DNA from: Rhizobacter sp.
GTDB taxonomy: Bacteria; Pseudomonadota; Gammaproteobacteria; Burkholderiales; Burkholderiaceae_C
Direction: 5' to 3'
Length of the DNA stretch: 64,000 bases
NCBI GenBank assembly: GCA_019635355.1
Contig: JAHBZQ010000001.1
Coordinates: forward strand, 1,488,001 to 1,552,000
The notes beneath the pieces were generated by a model. It was given only the letters and a program-made list of their open reading frames with translations, was not told the origin of the DNA and ran no database searches. Positions 36,131 to 43,668 of this stretch are shown piece by piece. A program made the position numbers and the translations under genes. Numbering within the stretch: the first letter of the stretch is position 1; the number at the start of each line of letters is the position of its first letter.

Positions 36131-39100
36131 TCAGACGCGTTCGGCCACCCAGCCCTGCACCGACGCCAACGCGGCCCCGAGATTCTTCGGGTCGGTGCCA
36201 CCGGCCATCGCCATATCAGGCTTACCGCCGCCTTTGCCGCCCACCTGTTGAGCGACGAAGTTGACGAGTTCACCGGCCTTGACCTTGGCGATGCTGTCGG
36301 GCGTGACGCCGGCAGCGATCTGCACCTTGCCGCCTTCGACAGCCGCCAGCACGATGGCCGCGCTCTTCAGTTTGTCCTTGAGCTTGTCCATCGTCTCGCG
36401 CAGCGCCTTCGCGTCAGCGCCTTCGAGCGTGGCAGCCAACACCTTGAGGCCCTTCACGTCGACGGCCTTGGCGAGCAGTTCATCGCCTTGCGACGACGCG
36501 AGCTTGCCCTTCAGCGCCGCCACTTCCTTCTCGAGCGCGCGCACCTGATCGAGCACGCTGGCCACACGCGATGGCACGTCTTGCGGCGAGACCTTGAGCG
36601 AGCCGGCCAGGCCGTTCACCGTGTGTTCGAGGTTGCGCAGGTAAGCGAGCGCGTTGTCGCCCGTCACCGCCTCGACACGGCGGATTCCCGCGGCCACACC
36701 ACCCTCGCCCACGATCTTGAAGAGGCCGATGTCGCCGGTGCGGCCCACGTGCGTGCCGCCGCACAGCTCCTTGCTGCTGCCGATGCTCAGCACGCGCACG
36801 GTGTCGCCGTACTTTTCGCCGAAGAGCATCATCGCGCCGCTCTTCTGCGCATCGTCGAGCGCCATCACCTCGGCCTTGGCCCCGGCGTTGGCCAGGATCT
36901 CGGCGTTGACGATGGCCTCCACCTTGGCGATCTGCTCTTCGGTGAGCGGGCCGGTGTGGGCGAAGTCGAAACGGGTGCGGTCGGCGTTGACCAGCGAGCC
37001 CTTCTGCTGCACGTGGCCACCCAGCACTTCACGCAGGGCCTTGTGCATCAGGTGGGTGGCGCTGTGGTTGCGCACGGTCTTGGCGCGGCGCTCGACATCC
37101 ACCTTGACGGTGAAGGCGTCGCCCACCTTGACCTCGCCTTCGGCAATGCGGCCATGGTGGCCGAACACGTCGGCCTGGATCTTCAGCGTGTCGTCGATGA
37201 CCACGCGCGTGGTGGCATTGCGGAACTCGCCGGCATCGCCGACCTGGCCGCCGCTCTCCGCATAGAAAGGCGTGTGGTCGAGCACGATCACCACATCGTC
37301 GCCCGCGCGGGCCACTTCGACAGCGCTGCCGTCCACGTAGACCGCCGTGACTTTCGCGCCTTCATGGGCCAGTTCTTCATAGCCGTGGAAGGTGGTCGGG
37401 GCACCCTTGTACTCCAGACCCTGCGCCATCTTGAACTTGCCGGCTTCGCGAGCACGCTGCTTCTGCTCTTCCAGCAGCACGTTGAAGCGGGCTTCGTCGA
37501 CCTTCAGGCCACGTTCGCGGCAGACGTCGCCCGTCAGGTCGACCGGGAAACCGTAGGTGTCGTGCAGCTTGAACGCGATGTCGCCATCGAGAATCGCGCC
37601 AGGTGCAGCAAGCGGTTCGGTGGCAACTTCAAAGGAGATCCTTGTTGCCGAAAGCAAGTTTTCAACAAGATCGCGGATGTATTTGACGTGCTGCGGTTCT
37701 GGGGTGACGGGCAACGCAACCTTTACATCAATCTTCAAGGTCGACCGCTGCTGCCAGTCAGTCCGGAGCCTAGCGTCCAAATTACCAATCAAGGAGTAGA
37801 CCTGAGCTACCCAATCGTCGCCCTTCGCAAATCGACGAACGACGAGCAACGTTTCGCCCGCGGCGCCCCTGAGAACCACATTCCCAGGATGCGCACCTTC
37901 CGCCGTAGGAAGCAACTCTTTCATCCCCTCCGGCCACACTTGGCCGCCATGTTCTCTCTTGCCTCGATCAAGTAGAGAGGTAACGGATATGGCGGATTCA
38001 AGCATTTCCATGCCGCGCTCGATGGTCTGGAAGAAGCGCTCCTCTTCCTGCTTCAGCACTTCGGTCGCACGAGCAGCACCCTGGCGCAGCTCGGGGTAGG
38101 CCTCACCCATCTGCTCGACCAGCGCCGGCACCAGCGAGTAGAAGAACGGCTTGCGCGCACCGAGCTTGTAGCCATGGCGGATGGCGCGGCGAGCGATGCG
38201 GCGCAGCACGTAGCCACGCCCGGCGTTGCCGGGGATCACGCCGTCGACCACGGTGAACGAGCAGGCGCGGATGTGGTCGGCGATGACCTTCAGGCTCGGC
38301 GAGTTCGGGTCGACGTCCTTGCCACCCGCGCCCTCCACTGCCTTGTGCGCGGCCGCCAGCAGCGCCACGAAGAGGTCGATCTCGTAGTTGCTGTGCACGT
38401 GCTGCAGCACCGCGGTGATGCGCTCCAGGCCCATGCCGGTGTCGACGCTCGGCTTGGGCAGCTTGTGCATCACGCCGTCTTCGGTGCGGTTGAACTGCAT
38501 GAAGACGTTGTTCCAGATCTCGATGTAGCGGTCGCCGTCTTCATCGGGGCTGCCCGGGGGGCCGCCGGCCACGTCGGGGCCGTGGTCGTAGAAGATCTCG
38601 GTGCACGGGCCGCAGGGGCCGGTGTCGCCCATCATCCAGAAGTTGTCGGAGGCGTAGCGCGCGCCCTTGTTGTCGCCGATGCGCACGATGCGCTCGGCGG
38701 GCACGCCCACCACCTTGTTCCAGATGTCGTAGGCCTCGTCGTCTTCGGCGTAGACGGTGACCCACAGCTTCTCGGCGGGCAGCTTGTAGACCTTGGTCAG
38801 CAGTTCCCAAGCGTACTGGATGGCGTCGTGCTTGAAGTAGTCGCCGAAGCTGAAGTTGCCCAGCATCTCGAAGAACGTGTGGTGGCGCGCGGTGTAGCCC
38901 ACGTTGTCGAGGTCGTTGTGCTTGCCGCCGGCGCGGATGCACTTCTGCGACGTGGTGGCGCGGGTGTAGGGGCGCTTGTCGAAGCCGAGGAAGACGTCCT
39001 TGAACTGGTTCATCCCGGCGTTGGTGAACAGCAGCGTCGGGTCGTCGCCCGGGACCACGGGGCTGGAACCCACGATCGTGTGGCCCTTGGACTCGAAGAA

Positions 39101-39136
39101 CTTCAGGAACTGCGAACGGATTTCAGAGGCTTTCAT
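36131..39136 (-). CDS. alaS: Alanine--tRNA ligase with an in-frame inserted domain
   Basis: A 1001-residue AlaRS; the family is normally about 870-880. The N-terminus (KASEIRSQFLKFFESKGHTI) and class II catalytic region are standard. The editing domain has its zinc/catalytic set: H691 and H695 in NHSATH, and C792 and H796 in CGGTH. The DHHA1-like C-Ala domain ends the protein. Residue 383 to about 514 has no counterpart in ordinary AlaRS, where only some 12-15 residues link the ...GMEMLE helix to the LDGDIAFK segment. The reading frame is intact throughout, so the enzyme is probably functional. The start at 39136 gives the canonical N-terminus; the ORF extension upstream lacks support. Followed by a terminator. 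Confidence 0.95.
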   Translation of the reverse strand: MKASEIRSQFLKFFESKGHTIVGSSPVVPGDDPTLLFTNAGMNQFKDVFLGFDKRPYTRATTSQKCIRAGGKHNDLDNVGYTARHHTFFEMLGNFSFGDYFKHDAIQYAWELLTKVYKLPAEKLWVTVYAEDDEAYDIWNKVVGVPAERIVRIGDNKGARYASDNFWMMGDTGPCGPCTEIFYDHGPDVAGGPPGSPDEDGDRYIEIWNNVFMQFNRTEDGVMHKLPKPSVDTGMGLERITAVLQHVHSNYEIDLFVALLAAAHKAVEGAGGKDVDPNSPSLKVIADHIRACSFTVVDGVIPGNAGRGYVLRRIARRAIRHGYKLGARKPFFYSLVPALVEQMGEAYPELRQGAARATEVLKQEEERFFQTIERGMEMLESAISVTSLLDRGKREHGGQVWPEGMKELLPTAEGAHPGNVVLRGAAGETLLVVRRFAKGDDWVAQVYSLIGNLDARLRTDWQQRSTLKIDVKVALPVTPEPQHVKYIRDLVENLLSATRISFEVATEPLAAPGAILDGDIAFKLHDTYGFPVDLTGDVCRERGLKVDEARFNVLLEEQKQRAREAGKFKMAQGLEYKGAPTTFHGYEELAHEGAKVTAVYVDGSAVEVARAGDDVVIVLDHTPFYAESGGQVGDAGEFRNATTRVVIDDTLKIQADVFGHHGRIAEGEVKVGDAFTVKVDVERRAKTVRNHSATHLMHKALREVLGGHVQQKGSLVNADRTRFDFAHTGPLTEEQIAKVEAIVNAEILANAGAKAEVMALDDAQKSGAMMLFGEKYGDTVRVLSIGSSKELCGGTHVGRTGDIGLFKIVGEGGVAAGIRRVEAVTGDNALAYLRNLEHTVNGLAGSLKVSPQDVPSRVASVLDQVRALEKEVAALKGKLASSQGDELLAKAVDVKGLKVLAATLEGADAKALRETMDKLKDKLKSAAIVLAAVEGGKVQIAAGVTPDSIAKVKAGELVNFVAQQVGGKGGGKPDMAMAGGTDPKNLGAALASVQGWVAERV
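37592..37990 (-). other. Foreign-looking insertion inside alaS (about 120-130 codons)
   Basis: This stretch encodes roughly residues 383-515 of AlaRS and is absent from the usual protein. By hand count, 37621-37980 is 199/360 G+C (55%), against 38/60 and 40/60 in the adjacent lines. Codons such as ATA, AGA, AGG, CTA, GTA and many TTG occur here but hardly at all in neighbouring genes. The product contains GNVVLRGAAGETLLVVRRF, DDWVAQVYSLIGNLDARLR and STLKIDVKVALPVTPEP, which look like a folded alpha/beta domain. There is no intein signature (no N-terminal Cys/Ser block, no terminal HN). I do not recognise the domain. Confidence 0.8.
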
Positions 39137-39204
39137 GCCAATCGCTTTCTCGGGGGAGGAACCAGGCAAATGCAGGGGTCTGAAGGGGTTTGCCGGGGGT
39201 CGCG

Positions 39205-39210
39205 ATTATA
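39205..39210 (-). promoter_or_regulatory. Candidate -10 box of the alaS promoter
   Basis: A perfect TATAAT lies on the minus strand 69 nt before the alaS ATG, in an otherwise GC-rich 160-bp gap between divergent alaS and gabD. No good -35 at 17 bp is evident. It would leave a leader of about 60 nt. Confidence 0.5.
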
Positions 39211-39296
39211 GGTGTCGCCCCTCTGTCGAAGCCCCGCACGGGGAGATGCCGGAACGTGCGACTTATCATGCCCAGGCCCCTCGCCGGAGACCGAAC

Positions 39297-40775
39297 ATGG
39301 ACATGAAAGCATCCCCCCTCGCCCAGCTCGCCGACCAGAGCCTTCTCAAGAGCAATGCCCTCGTCAACGGCGAATGGGTCGGCGGCAGCGCGCGCTTCGA
39401 GGTGGTCGACCCGGCCACCGGCCAGAAGCTGGTGGACGTGGCCAACCTCGGGGCGGTCGAGACCCGCGAGGCCCTCGACGCGGCCAACGCGGCCTGGCCG
39501 CTCTGGCGCAGCAAGACCGCGAAGGAGCGGGCCGCGGTCATGATGAAGTGGTTCCACCTGCTGCACCAGCACGCCGACGACCTGGCCCGCATCATGACCG
39601 CCGAGCAGGGCAAGCCGCTCGCCGAGGCCAAGGGCGAAGTGGGCTACGGCGCGAGCTTCATCGAATGGTTCGCGGAAGAGGCCCGAAGGGTCTACGGCGA
39701 AACCGTGCCCACCACCGACAACAACAAGCGCTACCTCGTCATCAAGCAGAGCATGGGCGTGTGCGCGGCCATCACGCCGTGGAACTTTCCGATTGCGATG
39801 ATCACCCGCAAGGTCGCCCCGGCGCTGGCGGCGGGCTGCCCGGTGGTGATCAAGCCGGCCGAGCAGACGCCGCTGTCGGCGCTCGCCGTGGCCGAACTCG
39901 CGCAACGCGCCGGCATGCCGGCCGGCGTGCTCAACGTCATCACCGCCGATGGCCGCAACTCCATCGAGGTCGGCAAGGAACTTTGCGCGAACGACATCGT
40001 GCGCCACCTGTCGTTCACCGGCTCCACCGAGGTGGGCCGCATCCTGGCGGCGCAATGCGCGCCGACGATCAAGAAGCTGTCGCTCGAACTCGGCGGCAAC
40101 GCGCCCTTCATCGTGTTCGACGACGCCGACCTCGACAGCGCTGCCGAGGGTGCGCTCGCGAGCAAGTACCGCAACGCAGGCCAGACCTGCGTGTGCGCCA
40201 ACCGCCTCTACGTGCAGGACGGCGTGTACGACGCCTTCATCGCCAAGCTCACCGAGAAGGCCAAGAGCATCAAGGTCGGCAACGGCTTCGAGCCCGGCGT
40301 GACCCAAGGCCCGCTGATCGATGACGCGGCCGTGGCGAAAGTGGAGAAGCACGTGGCCGACGCCACCGCCAAGGGCGGCAAGATCCTGACCGGCGGCAAG
40401 AAGGTCGGCGACCGCTTCTTCGAGCCCACCGTGATCGCCGATGCGACGAGCGACATGCTCTGCGCCCGCGAAGAAACCTTCGGCCCGGTGGCGCCCGTGT
40501 TCCGCTTCAAGACCGAGGCCGAGGCGATTGCGGCAGCCAACAACACCGAGTTCGGCCTGGCCAGCTACTTCTACAGCCGCGACGTGGGCCGCATCTTCCG
40601 GGTGGGCGAAGCGCTGGAGTACGGCATGGTGGGCATCAACACCGGCCTGATCTCGACCGCCGAAGTGCCGTTCGGTGGCGTGAAGCAGTCAGGTCTTGGG
40701 AGAGAAGGCTCTCACCACGGCATCGACGACTACGTCGAGATCAAGTACCTCTGCCTCGGCGACATCAATCGTTAG
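39297..40775 (+). CDS. gabD: NAD(P)-dependent succinate-semialdehyde dehydrogenase
   Basis: A 492-residue aldehyde dehydrogenase closest to GabD. Features are ITPWNFPIAMITRKVAPALA, the catalytic glutamate in LSLELGGNAPFIVFDDAD, the nucleophile cysteine in NAGQTCVCANRLYV and the C-terminal FGGVKQSGLGREGSHHGIDD. The double cysteine CVC with ANR is the GabD-type redox-sensitive pattern. It oxidises succinate semialdehyde to succinate at the end of the GABA pathway. The ATG at 39297 has GGAGA 7 nt upstream. No gabT or gabP lies nearby. The stop overlaps the end of the convergent GGDEF gene by 11 bp. Confidence 0.9.
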   Translation: MDMKASPLAQLADQSLLKSNALVNGEWVGGSARFEVVDPATGQKLVDVANLGAVETREALDAANAAWPLWRSKTAKERAAVMMKWFHLLHQHADDLARIMTAEQGKPLAEAKGEVGYGASFIEWFAEEARRVYGETVPTTDNNKRYLVIKQSMGVCAAITPWNFPIAMITRKVAPALAAGCPVVIKPAEQTPLSALAVAELAQRAGMPAGVLNVITADGRNSIEVGKELCANDIVRHLSFTGSTEVGRILAAQCAPTIKKLSLELGGNAPFIVFDDADLDSAAEGALASKYRNAGQTCVCANRLYVQDGVYDAFIAKLTEKAKSIKVGNGFEPGVTQGPLIDDAAVAKVEKHVADATAKGGKILTGGKKVGDRFFEPTVIADATSDMLCAREETFGPVAPVFRFKTEAEAIAAANNTEFGLASYFYSRDVGRIFRVGEALEYGMVGINTGLISTAEVPFGGVKQSGLGREGSHHGIDDYVEIKYLCLGDINR

Positions 40776-41646
40776 CAGAGTCCTGCATGCCGTAGGCGCC
40801 GAGCAGCGCGCCGGTGGACGCATGCCGCAGCAGCGGCTCGGGCTGCTTGCCGTCGTCGGGGTATTGCGCCACGCCCACGTGCGCGGTGATCGGCACTTCG
40901 GTCCCGGCGATCTTGAACGGGTCGCGCAGCGAGCGCAGCAGCTTCTGCACCACGTACTCGGCATCGGTGGCCGACTCGGTGGACGGCAACAGCACCGCGA
41001 ACACGTCGCCGCCGAGAGACGCCACCACGTCGCTCGCGCGCACACCGGCACGCAGGCGCACCGCGATCTTGCGGCGCACGACGTTGGCCGACTCCACGCC
41101 ATGCCCGCTCTCCACGCCCTGCAGGCCCTCGATGCGGAAGGCCAGCACGCTCACCGGCTTGGGCTCGCGCTCGCGCAAGGCCAGCAGCTGGCTCATGTGT
41201 TCGATCAGCTGCTGCCGGTTCGGCAGCCCGGTGCCGAGGTCGGTGGCGTAGGCCTTGCGGGCTTCCAGCTCGACCTGCTTGCGTTGCACGGCCAGGCGCA
41301 CACGCTGCGCGAGCGACGCCGCGTCGGCCTGCAGCACCACGTCTTCCGCGCCGGTGTTGAGCAGCCGCTGCTGCGTGGCGCCGTCCATCGTGTCGGCCAG
41401 GACCAGCACCGCCGCATCGGCGCACACGGCCGACAGCGCCGCCCAGGGGATCGGCGCGGCCTTCGCCCCGGAGGGCAGGCACAGCAGTGCGGCCTCGGCA
41501 TTGGCGATCGCGTCGCGTGACGATTGAGCGCCGAGGTCCTGCACGGCGGTCTCGGTGAACGGGCCCCAGACACTCGCCTCCGGCAGGTCAAACGCCGGCG
41601 CCTCCGGGCGGTCCACCCACACGATACGAAGCAGCTTCTCGGTCAT
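40765..41646 (-). CDS. Degenerate GGDEF-domain protein with a receiver-like N-terminus
   Basis: A 293-residue protein. Residues 1-120 look like a response-regulator receiver fold without a clear phospho-acceptor aspartate (AALLCLPSG where strand 3 should end in D). Residues 130-293 are a GGDEF domain with TDLGTGLPNRQQL, but the signature is GGDVF (212-216), and the upstream metal-binding aspartate of the usual D-x-D-x-F-K segment is also missing (LAFRIEGLQ). Diguanylate cyclase activity is therefore unlikely; it may bind GTP or c-di-GMP or act as a scaffold. The start at 41646 is the first ATG after the tRNA gene. The 3' end overlaps gabD. Confidence 0.8.
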   Translation of the reverse strand: MTEKLLRIVWVDRPEAPAFDLPEASVWGPFTETAVQDLGAQSSRDAIANAEAALLCLPSGAKAAPIPWAALSAVCADAAVLVLADTMDGATQQRLLNTGAEDVVLQADAASLAQRVRLAVQRKQVELEARKAYATDLGTGLPNRQQLIEHMSQLLALREREPKPVSVLAFRIEGLQGVESGHGVESANVVRRKIAVRLRAGVRASDVVASLGGDVFAVLLPSTESATDAEYVVQKLLRSLRDPFKIAGTEVPITAHVGVAQYPDDGKQPEPLLRHASTGALLGAYGMQDSAND

Positions 41647-41714
41647 GCCCGGCTCTCCAGCGACTGGGGGCCCCAACGACAAGGGCCGCAAACGCGGCCC
41701 TGCCAGACGGAAAG

Positions 41715-41788
41715 TGGAGCGGGTGAAGGGAATCGAACCCTCGTATGAAGCTTGGGAAGCTGCCGTTCTACCATTGAACTACACCCGC
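41715..41788 (-). tRNA. tRNA-Gly (anticodon CCC)
   Basis: A 74-nt cloverleaf on the minus strand with encoded CCA (41715-41717). The acceptor GCGGGTG pairs with CACCCGC, the D arm is GTTC-AATGGTA-GAAC, and the T arm is GAGGG-TTCGATT-CCCTT-like. The anticodon loop TTCCCAA gives anticodon CCC, reading GGG. The sequence closely parallels E. coli glyU. The anticodon stem GCAGC / GCTTC has one unpaired C-U at 28-42. A TAGAAT -10 element lies 12 nt upstream. Confidence 0.95.
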
Positions 41789-41800
41789 GATGTGGCGCGG

Positions 41801-41806
41801 ATTCTA
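41801..41806 (-). promoter_or_regulatory. Candidate -10 element for tRNA-Gly
   Basis: Minus-strand TAGAAT followed by CCGCGCC, ending 12 nt before the mature tRNA 5' end. This places initiation a few bases upstream of the tRNA, as usual for single tRNA genes. Confidence 0.5.
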
Positions 41807-41841
41807 GCGTGGCAGGCGGGCGCCCACAGGCGCCGGATCGG

Positions 41842-42468
41842 TCAGCGCGCCGGGAGCGCCGCGTCGGAGCCGTAGAAGCTCGCCACGCGCTGGCGCAGCA
41901 GCTCAGGCTCGAGCCTCGGGTCGAAGTCGCCCACACGCTGCTCGATGAGCGGGTACCACGGGTAGCTGCGGGCCTTGCTGAGCTTGCGCTGCACCAGCTC
42001 TTCGGTGCTCATGAGCGTGCGCATGGGGCCCGCGCCCACCACGGTGTTGGGCGGCACGTCTTTCGTGACCACCGCGCCCGCCCCCACCACCGAGTTCGGC
42101 CCGATGGTCACGCCCGGCATGATGATCGCGCCGTAGCCGATGAACGAGTTGTCGCGCACGTCGATCTTGCCGACCGCATCGAGCCGCACGCCGTAGGCGT
42201 TGTTCAGCACCCGGATCGACCCGTCGTGCCCGATGAAGGTGGCCTCGGAGATGCCGCAGTTGTTGCCGATGCGCACGTAGGAAGGATCGGTGAACACCGC
42301 GCCCTTGGTGATGGTCGTGTTGCGGCCCACCGAATGCAGCCCGCCCCAGCGGCCGAGGTACAGCGCGTTGTCGTGGTTCGACGGCTTGCCGAAGCGCAGC
42401 CAGAGCTGGCCCAGCCGACCATGTTCAAGGGCAAGGTAACGAAGGAGGCGGCGCAGGATCTTCATCAT
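41842..42468 (-). CDS. Hexapeptide-repeat (left-handed beta-helix) acyltransferase
   Basis: A 208-residue acyltransferase of the LbetaH class. Irregular hexapeptide repeats run from about residue 45 to 165 (IGNNCGISEATFIGHDG, IDVRDNSFIGYGAIIMPG, VTIGPNSVVGAGAVVTKDVP). The C-terminal motif PNTVVGAGPM is common to CatB/colanic-acid-type O-acetyltransferases. The sugar or lipid acceptor is unknown. Two adjacent ATGs (42468, 42465) can serve as start. It lies 81 bp downstream of the LpxO-like gene on the same strand, so a role in modifying a surface glycolipid or polysaccharide is plausible. Confidence 0.8.
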   Translation of the reverse strand: MMKILRRLLRYLALEHGRLGQLWLRFGKPSNHDNALYLGRWGGLHSVGRNTTITKGAVFTDPSYVRIGNNCGISEATFIGHDGSIRVLNNAYGVRLDAVGKIDVRDNSFIGYGAIIMPGVTIGPNSVVGAGAVVTKDVPPNTVVGAGPMRTLMSTEELVQRKLSKARSYPWYPLIEQRVGDFDPRLEPELLRQRVASFYGSDAALPAR

Positions 42469-42549
42469 GGCCACGATGCTAGAGAGGCACCGCGCCGGGC
42501 CCAACGAAGCAAATCGATCATCGATATGCGTCGCCGGGGCGTTCGAGCG

Positions 42550-43455
42550 TCACCAGAACAGCAACCAGACCAGCGCCACGATCAGTGCCCACTTGCCGAC
42601 GTAGTAGAGCTGGCGGTTCGAGGCCTTCAGCGCCTTGGCCTTCAGGCGCAGCGCATAGAGATGGCGGAAGAAGCGGTTGATGACCCCCACCGACTCGGCT
42701 TCGGTCTCGACGTTCTGGCTCGACGCCGCGGCCATCACGTACTTCGCGAACACGCGGTTGAACCAGCGCATCGCCACCGAGCGCAGGGGCCGCTCCACGT
42801 CACAGAAGAGCACCACGCGCTGGTGCTCGGTGGTGTTCTCGGCATGGTGGATGTAGGTCTCGTCGAACATCACCGCCTCGCCGTCGCGCCAGTGATAACG
42901 CTGGCCATCGACCTCGATGTAGCACCCCGGGTCGTTGGGTGTCGCCAGGCCCAGGTGGTAGCGCAGCGAGCCCGCATACGGATCGCGGTGGCGCGTGAGG
43001 CGTGCGCCCGGCGGCAAGGACGCGAACATCGCCGCCTTGATACTGGGAATGCCCTTGAGCAGCGCCACCGTCTGCGGGCACTGCGCCTGGGCCGACGGCA
43101 TGTCCTTGCCGTACCAGGTGAGGTAGAAGCGCTTCCACCCCGTGCGGAAGAACGAGTTGAAGCCGATGTCGTTGTAGCCGGTGGCCGCACGGATCTGCCC
43201 GCTGTCCTGCAGGCGCAGGGCCTCGTCGCGGATGGTCTGCCAGTGGGCGGCCAGCGGTGCGAGTTCGGGGAAGTCGCGGGTGTCGAGGTAGGCCGAGGCC
43301 CGCACGCGCGAGAAGAGGTACATCAGCGCGTTGATCGGTGCCAAGAGGATGGTGAAGTCGAGCGCGCGCTTGAGCTCGAAGCGCTCGCGCCCGCGCAAGT
43401 GCGCGTACAGCGCCGACGCCACGAAAGTCAGAAGCACCCAATGTCGAAGCAGCAT
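42550..43455 (-). CDS. lpxO: Aspartyl/asparaginyl beta-hydroxylase family protein, LpxO-like lipid A hydroxylase
   Basis: A 301-residue protein, the usual LpxO length. It has N- and C-terminal membrane helices (about 5-20 and 283-300, WALIVALVWLLFW) and a central 2-oxoglutarate/Fe(II) domain with H156 and D158 in TRHRDPYAG, the distal histidine at 203/204 in TYIHHAENT and R213 in EHQRVVLF. LpxO adds a 2-hydroxyl group to a secondary acyl chain of lipid A. The assignment to LpxO over other membrane Asp/Asn hydroxylases is by length and topology. TAGAAT lies 8 nt before the ATG with no ribosome-binding site, fitting a leaderless transcript. Confidence 0.78.
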   Translation of the reverse strand: MLLRHWVLLTFVASALYAHLRGRERFELKRALDFTILLAPINALMYLFSRVRASAYLDTRDFPELAPLAAHWQTIRDEALRLQDSGQIRAATGYNDIGFNSFFRTGWKRFYLTWYGKDMPSAQAQCPQTVALLKGIPSIKAAMFASLPPGARLTRHRDPYAGSLRYHLGLATPNDPGCYIEVDGQRYHWRDGEAVMFDETYIHHAENTTEHQRVVLFCDVERPLRSVAMRWFNRVFAKYVMAAASSQNVETEAESVGVINRFFRHLYALRLKAKALKASNRQLYYVGKWALIVALVWLLFW

Positions 43456-43463
43456 GGGCGCGG

Positions 43464-43469
43464 ATTCTA
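43464..43469 (-). promoter_or_regulatory. Candidate -10 element for lpxO (leaderless type)
   Basis: Minus-strand TAGAAT with CCGCGCCC (8 nt) before the ATG; no Shine-Dalgarno sequence. The arrangement is nearly identical to that of parE. Confidence 0.5.
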
Positions 43470-43668
43470 GGCAGCGGCGCCAAGAGTGAGCGGGCGCTCG
43501 GGCTTTACCCAACGCGCCTGCTCGATACAAGCCCGCACTTTCAACCGGGCTCGCAGGGCCGAGCGAGTGTTTTCCACCGGAGAACGCAGCCCCGGGAAAT
43601 CGATATTCGTTCTTTTTGCACGGCAGTCCATATTCGCGCCTCAGCAAAAAGCTTCAAAAGGAGACCCC

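Noticed and set aside
35789..37975. 728-codon plus-strand frame that ends in the alaS insertion
   Set aside because: Opposite to alaS and the secreted unknown; composition is that of a shadow. I considered a gene encoded by the foreign segment on this strand, but the minus-strand reading is in frame with AlaRS on both sides.
37592..37990. Intein or group I intron inside alaS
   Set aside because: No intein splice residues (Cys/Ser at the start, His-Asn before Cys/Ser/Thr at the end), and about 120 codons without a stop in the host frame is unlikely for an intron. A translated domain is the better reading.
36131..39136. alaS as a pseudogene or assembly frameshift
   Set aside because: The frame is continuous and both catalytic and editing motifs are intact on either side of the insertion.
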